This document shows, piece after piece, positions 5,407-6,828 of a DNA stretch of 6,828 nucleotides. Location of the stretch: positions 1 to 6,828 of the forward strand of contig CANPNQ010000053.1 of assembly GCA_947575425.1 (NCBI GenBank), written 5' to 3'. Under the pieces are notes generated by a model. It had not been told where the DNA came from and ran no database searches. It was given only the letters and a program-made list of their open reading frames with translations. The stretch is from an uncultured Erysipelotrichaceae bacterium (GTDB lineage Bacteria; Bacillota_I; Bacilli_A; Erysipelotrichales; Erysipelotrichaceae). Each line of letters starts with the position of its first letter. Positions within the stretch are counted from its first letter, which is position 1. The translations under genes and the position numbers were made by a program.

Positions 5407-5447
5407 TGTGGGGATAAAAAAACGATGAATCCACGAAAACCCCCACA
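5407..5447. repeat. Long-loop inverted repeat downstream of the methyltransferase
   Basis: TGTGGGG (5407-5413) pairs with CCCCACA (5441-5447) around 27 bases that include seven Ts when read on the minus strand. It begins a few bases past the methyltransferase stop and may stabilise the mRNA 3' end. It is not a standard terminator. Confidence 0.35.
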
Positions 5448-5453
5448 CTACCG

Positions 5454-6329
5454 CTATTTTTTTATCCATCTTGCATAGATGCCGCAGGGCAGCAGCGTTT
5501 CTGCCCGTGTGATTGGCAGACTGTTTTCTCCGGCTTGCAGGATCCCTTTGGGATGCCTTGCGTGAACCGTTAGTTTTAACAGATGCTGTAACAGGGTAGC
5601 GGAAAGCCCTGTGGTATAGGAGTTGACAAGGAAAAATAGCGGATCATCATCAAGAATATCCAGACAAGCCATGAGAAAGGAGTACAGCTGCTCCTCAATC
5701 TTCCATGTTTCCTTATTGGGACCTCTGCCATAGCTGGGAGGATCCATAATAATCGCATGATAGGTTCTTCCGCGGCGCTTCTCTCTTGCGACAAATTTGA
5801 ATACATCATCCACAATAAAGCGTATTTTGCGATCCTGTAAATGAGATAAGGCCATGTTTTCTTTTGCCCAGTTAACCATGCCCTTACTGGCATCCACGTG
5901 TACGACCTCTTCTGCTCCTGCCATAGCGCAAGCCATAGTCGCACCACCCGTATAGGCAAATAAATTCAAGACGCGTATCTCACGCTGTGCCTTCTGGATC
6001 TGATCCATCATAAAATCCCAGTTGGCAGCCTGTTCCGGAAACAACCCGGTATGCTTAAATCCTGTGGGTGACACTTGAAAACGCAGATTACGATAGCGGA
6101 TCGTCCATTGTGATTCAAATGGTTTCTTGTATTCCCAAGTACCTCCACCGTTTTTGGAACGATGATAATGGGCATGCGGCTCTTTCCACAGCTTATCTTC
6201 TTTTTGAATCGGCCATATAGCCTGCGGATCAGGACGACGTAATATGATGTCCCCCCAGCGTTCTAGTTTTTCCCCATTTCCTGTATCGATGCATTCATAA
6301 TCCTGCCATTGATCTGCGATTTGATTCAT
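5454..6329 (-). CDS. Class I SAM-dependent methyltransferase, RlmI-like (COG1092)
   Basis: This 291-residue protein has a Rossmann-fold methyltransferase core. Motif I is RVLNLFAYTGGAT (119-131); the acidic residue of strand 2 is Asp146 in HVDASKG; motif III is near VDDVFKF (173-179); motif IV is MDPPSYGRG (195-203). Methionine/SAM binding is expected at the glycine loop. The FAYTGG and DPPSYGRG signatures place it in the COG1092/Methyltrans_SAM group, which includes RlmI, the 23S rRNA cytosine-C5 enzyme. RlmI is about 100 residues longer and has an N-terminal PUA domain. That domain is absent here, where the first 100 residues are a different lead region rich in Trp, His and Lys, so the substrate cannot be assumed to be the same. 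The start at 6329 has AGGAGT eight bases upstream. It is cytoplasmic and appears monocistronic. Confidence is high for the fold and low for the target. Confidence 0.88.
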   Translation of the reverse strand: MNQIADQWQDYECIDTGNGEKLERWGDIILRRPDPQAIWPIQKEDKLWKEPHAHYHRSKNGGGTWEYKKPFESQWTIRYRNLRFQVSPTGFKHTGLFPEQAANWDFMMDQIQKAQREIRVLNLFAYTGGATMACAMAGAEEVVHVDASKGMVNWAKENMALSHLQDRKIRFIVDDVFKFVAREKRRGRTYHAIIMDPPSYGRGPNKETWKIEEQLYSFLMACLDILDDDPLFFLVNSYTTGLSATLLQHLLKLTVHARHPKGILQAGENSLPITRAETLLPCGIYARWIKK

Positions 6330-6620
6330 ACACTTTCACTCCTATTCATGCCCTATATGATGTACGCTTCTTTTCTGCTTATAAAAATCTTTGTTTTACA
6401 AAATCTTTCTTTTTTTCATTTCCGCAAAAGCAGGAATAGCCCTCTTTTCTCACATAGTTTACCATAATACACCACTATTTCGATGTATCATAAAAAGAAA
6501 GAGAATTTCTGTTAAATATTATACCATGAATTCACATAGTTTTCTGATTTATCGACAACAAAATCACAAGATGTTATGTTACAATGTAAACCATATACAA
6601 AGAATATGGGATCTATCATA
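6330..6620. other. AT-rich intergenic region upstream of the methyltransferase
   Basis: It contains the methyltransferase ribosome binding site (6338-6343, minus) and no credible gene. A frame starting TTG at 6391 lacks a ribosome binding site and codes for an atypical peptide. A minus-strand TATTAT (revealed by ATAATA at 6465-6470) is a weak promoter candidate. On the plus strand an extended -10 (TGTTACAAT, 6577-6585) may drive rightward transcription. A 6-bp inverted repeat follows (6591-6596 with 6604-6609). Confidence 0.45.
6577..6585 (+). promoter_or_regulatory. Possible extended -10 promoter for the right-hand unit
   Basis: TG-T-TACAAT fits the TGn extended -10 pattern. The -35 region is not recognisable, as is allowed for this class. 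It would direct a leader of about 200 bases into the gene start at 6792. Confidence 0.35.
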
Positions 6621-6791
6621 AGTAAAACTTGATATCTATGGAAGGATCTGTTTTGGATGATGTGGTTAGAATGGGATCAGGCTTCTCTTGCATAGGAGCT
6701 AAGTCGCATTGACAAAGGGATAGAAACCAAGGCAAAGGGAGCAGCTGATCGAAGAAAAAGGCAAAAAAGACAGAAGAGAGGAAGATGCGCG

Positions 6792-6828
6792 ATGATTAAT
6801 AAATTATTGGATAATTGCTTTTTCAGTG
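6792..6828 (+). CDS. Possible first codons of a plus-strand gene, cut by window
   Basis: ATG 6792 opens the frame MINKLLDNCFFS to the window edge. AGAGGA lies about nine bases upstream, a slightly long but usable spacing. A competing ATG at 6785 ends after four codons. With only 12 codons no function can be given; it could equally be part of a longer untranslated leader. Confidence 0.35.
   Translation, partial: MINKLLDNCFFS

Noticed and set aside
5296..5478. Plus-strand 60-residue frame overlapping the transporter stop
   Set aside because: It reads straight through the strong terminator hairpin and into the methyltransferase end; an ATGA-type overlap alone is not enough.
6391..6621. Plus-strand 76-residue frame
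   Set aside because: It starts at TTG without a ribosome binding site, in AT-rich intergenic DNA, and the composition is not protein-like.
1..6828. CRISPR array, toxin-antitoxin pair or known defence system
   Set aside because: No spaced repeats were seen. The microprotein/RHH operon superficially recalls a TA layout, but no known toxin or antitoxin signature supports it.

Overview
The window looks like chromosomal DNA of a low-GC Firmicute. Gene starts carry strong AGGAGG-type ribosome binding sites, the promoters are near-consensus sigma-A type, the tRNA 3' end encodes CCA, and intrinsic terminators have long U-tracts. The gene set would fit a gut Erysipelotrichia or Clostridia species, but that placement is inference, not something the sequence proves.

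Layout: (1) Positions 1 to about 673 are the end of an integrated mobile element, read on the minus strand. A promoter with an 18-bp palindrome in its spacer drives a 42-residue membrane microprotein, a 40-residue membrane microprotein and, overlapping it by one base, a ribbon-helix-helix DNA-binding protein cut by the window edge. (2) Positions 674-694 are the last 21 bases of a tRNA gene (probably tRNA-Leu) without its 5' part, followed by that tRNA's own terminator (707-731). This is the classic scar of integration into a tRNA 3' end, so the intact tRNA should lie to the left, at the far end of the element. (3) Positions about 735-1216 are a graveyard of older insertions: a C-terminal fragment of a tyrosine recombinase (plus strand), a two-way terminator and a 43-residue hypothetical ORF (minus strand). 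(4) A bacterial PH-domain protein (1218-1592, minus) and a 1080-residue fused ABC transporter (2061-5303, plus) diverge from a 468-bp regulatory region. (5) The transporter converges on a COG1092-type SAM-dependent methyltransferase (5454-6329, minus) through a strong two-way terminator. (6) Positions 6330-6828 are AT-rich intergenic DNA, then a purine-rich stretch and perhaps the first codons of another plus-strand gene.

The two halves have different characters. The left 1.2 kb is accessory DNA assembled at a tRNA hotspot. The right 5.6 kb looks like resident chromosome: a membrane transporter with a very large, methionine-rich extracytoplasmic domain containing a 64-residue tandem repeat, beside an RNA-modification-type enzyme. 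Apart from the shared terminator, nothing visible links the transporter and the methyltransferase functionally. I see no CRISPR array, rRNA, intact tRNA or known defence system. The best candidates for something new are the microprotein/RHH operon with its palindromic promoter and the transporter's repeat-bearing ectodomain.
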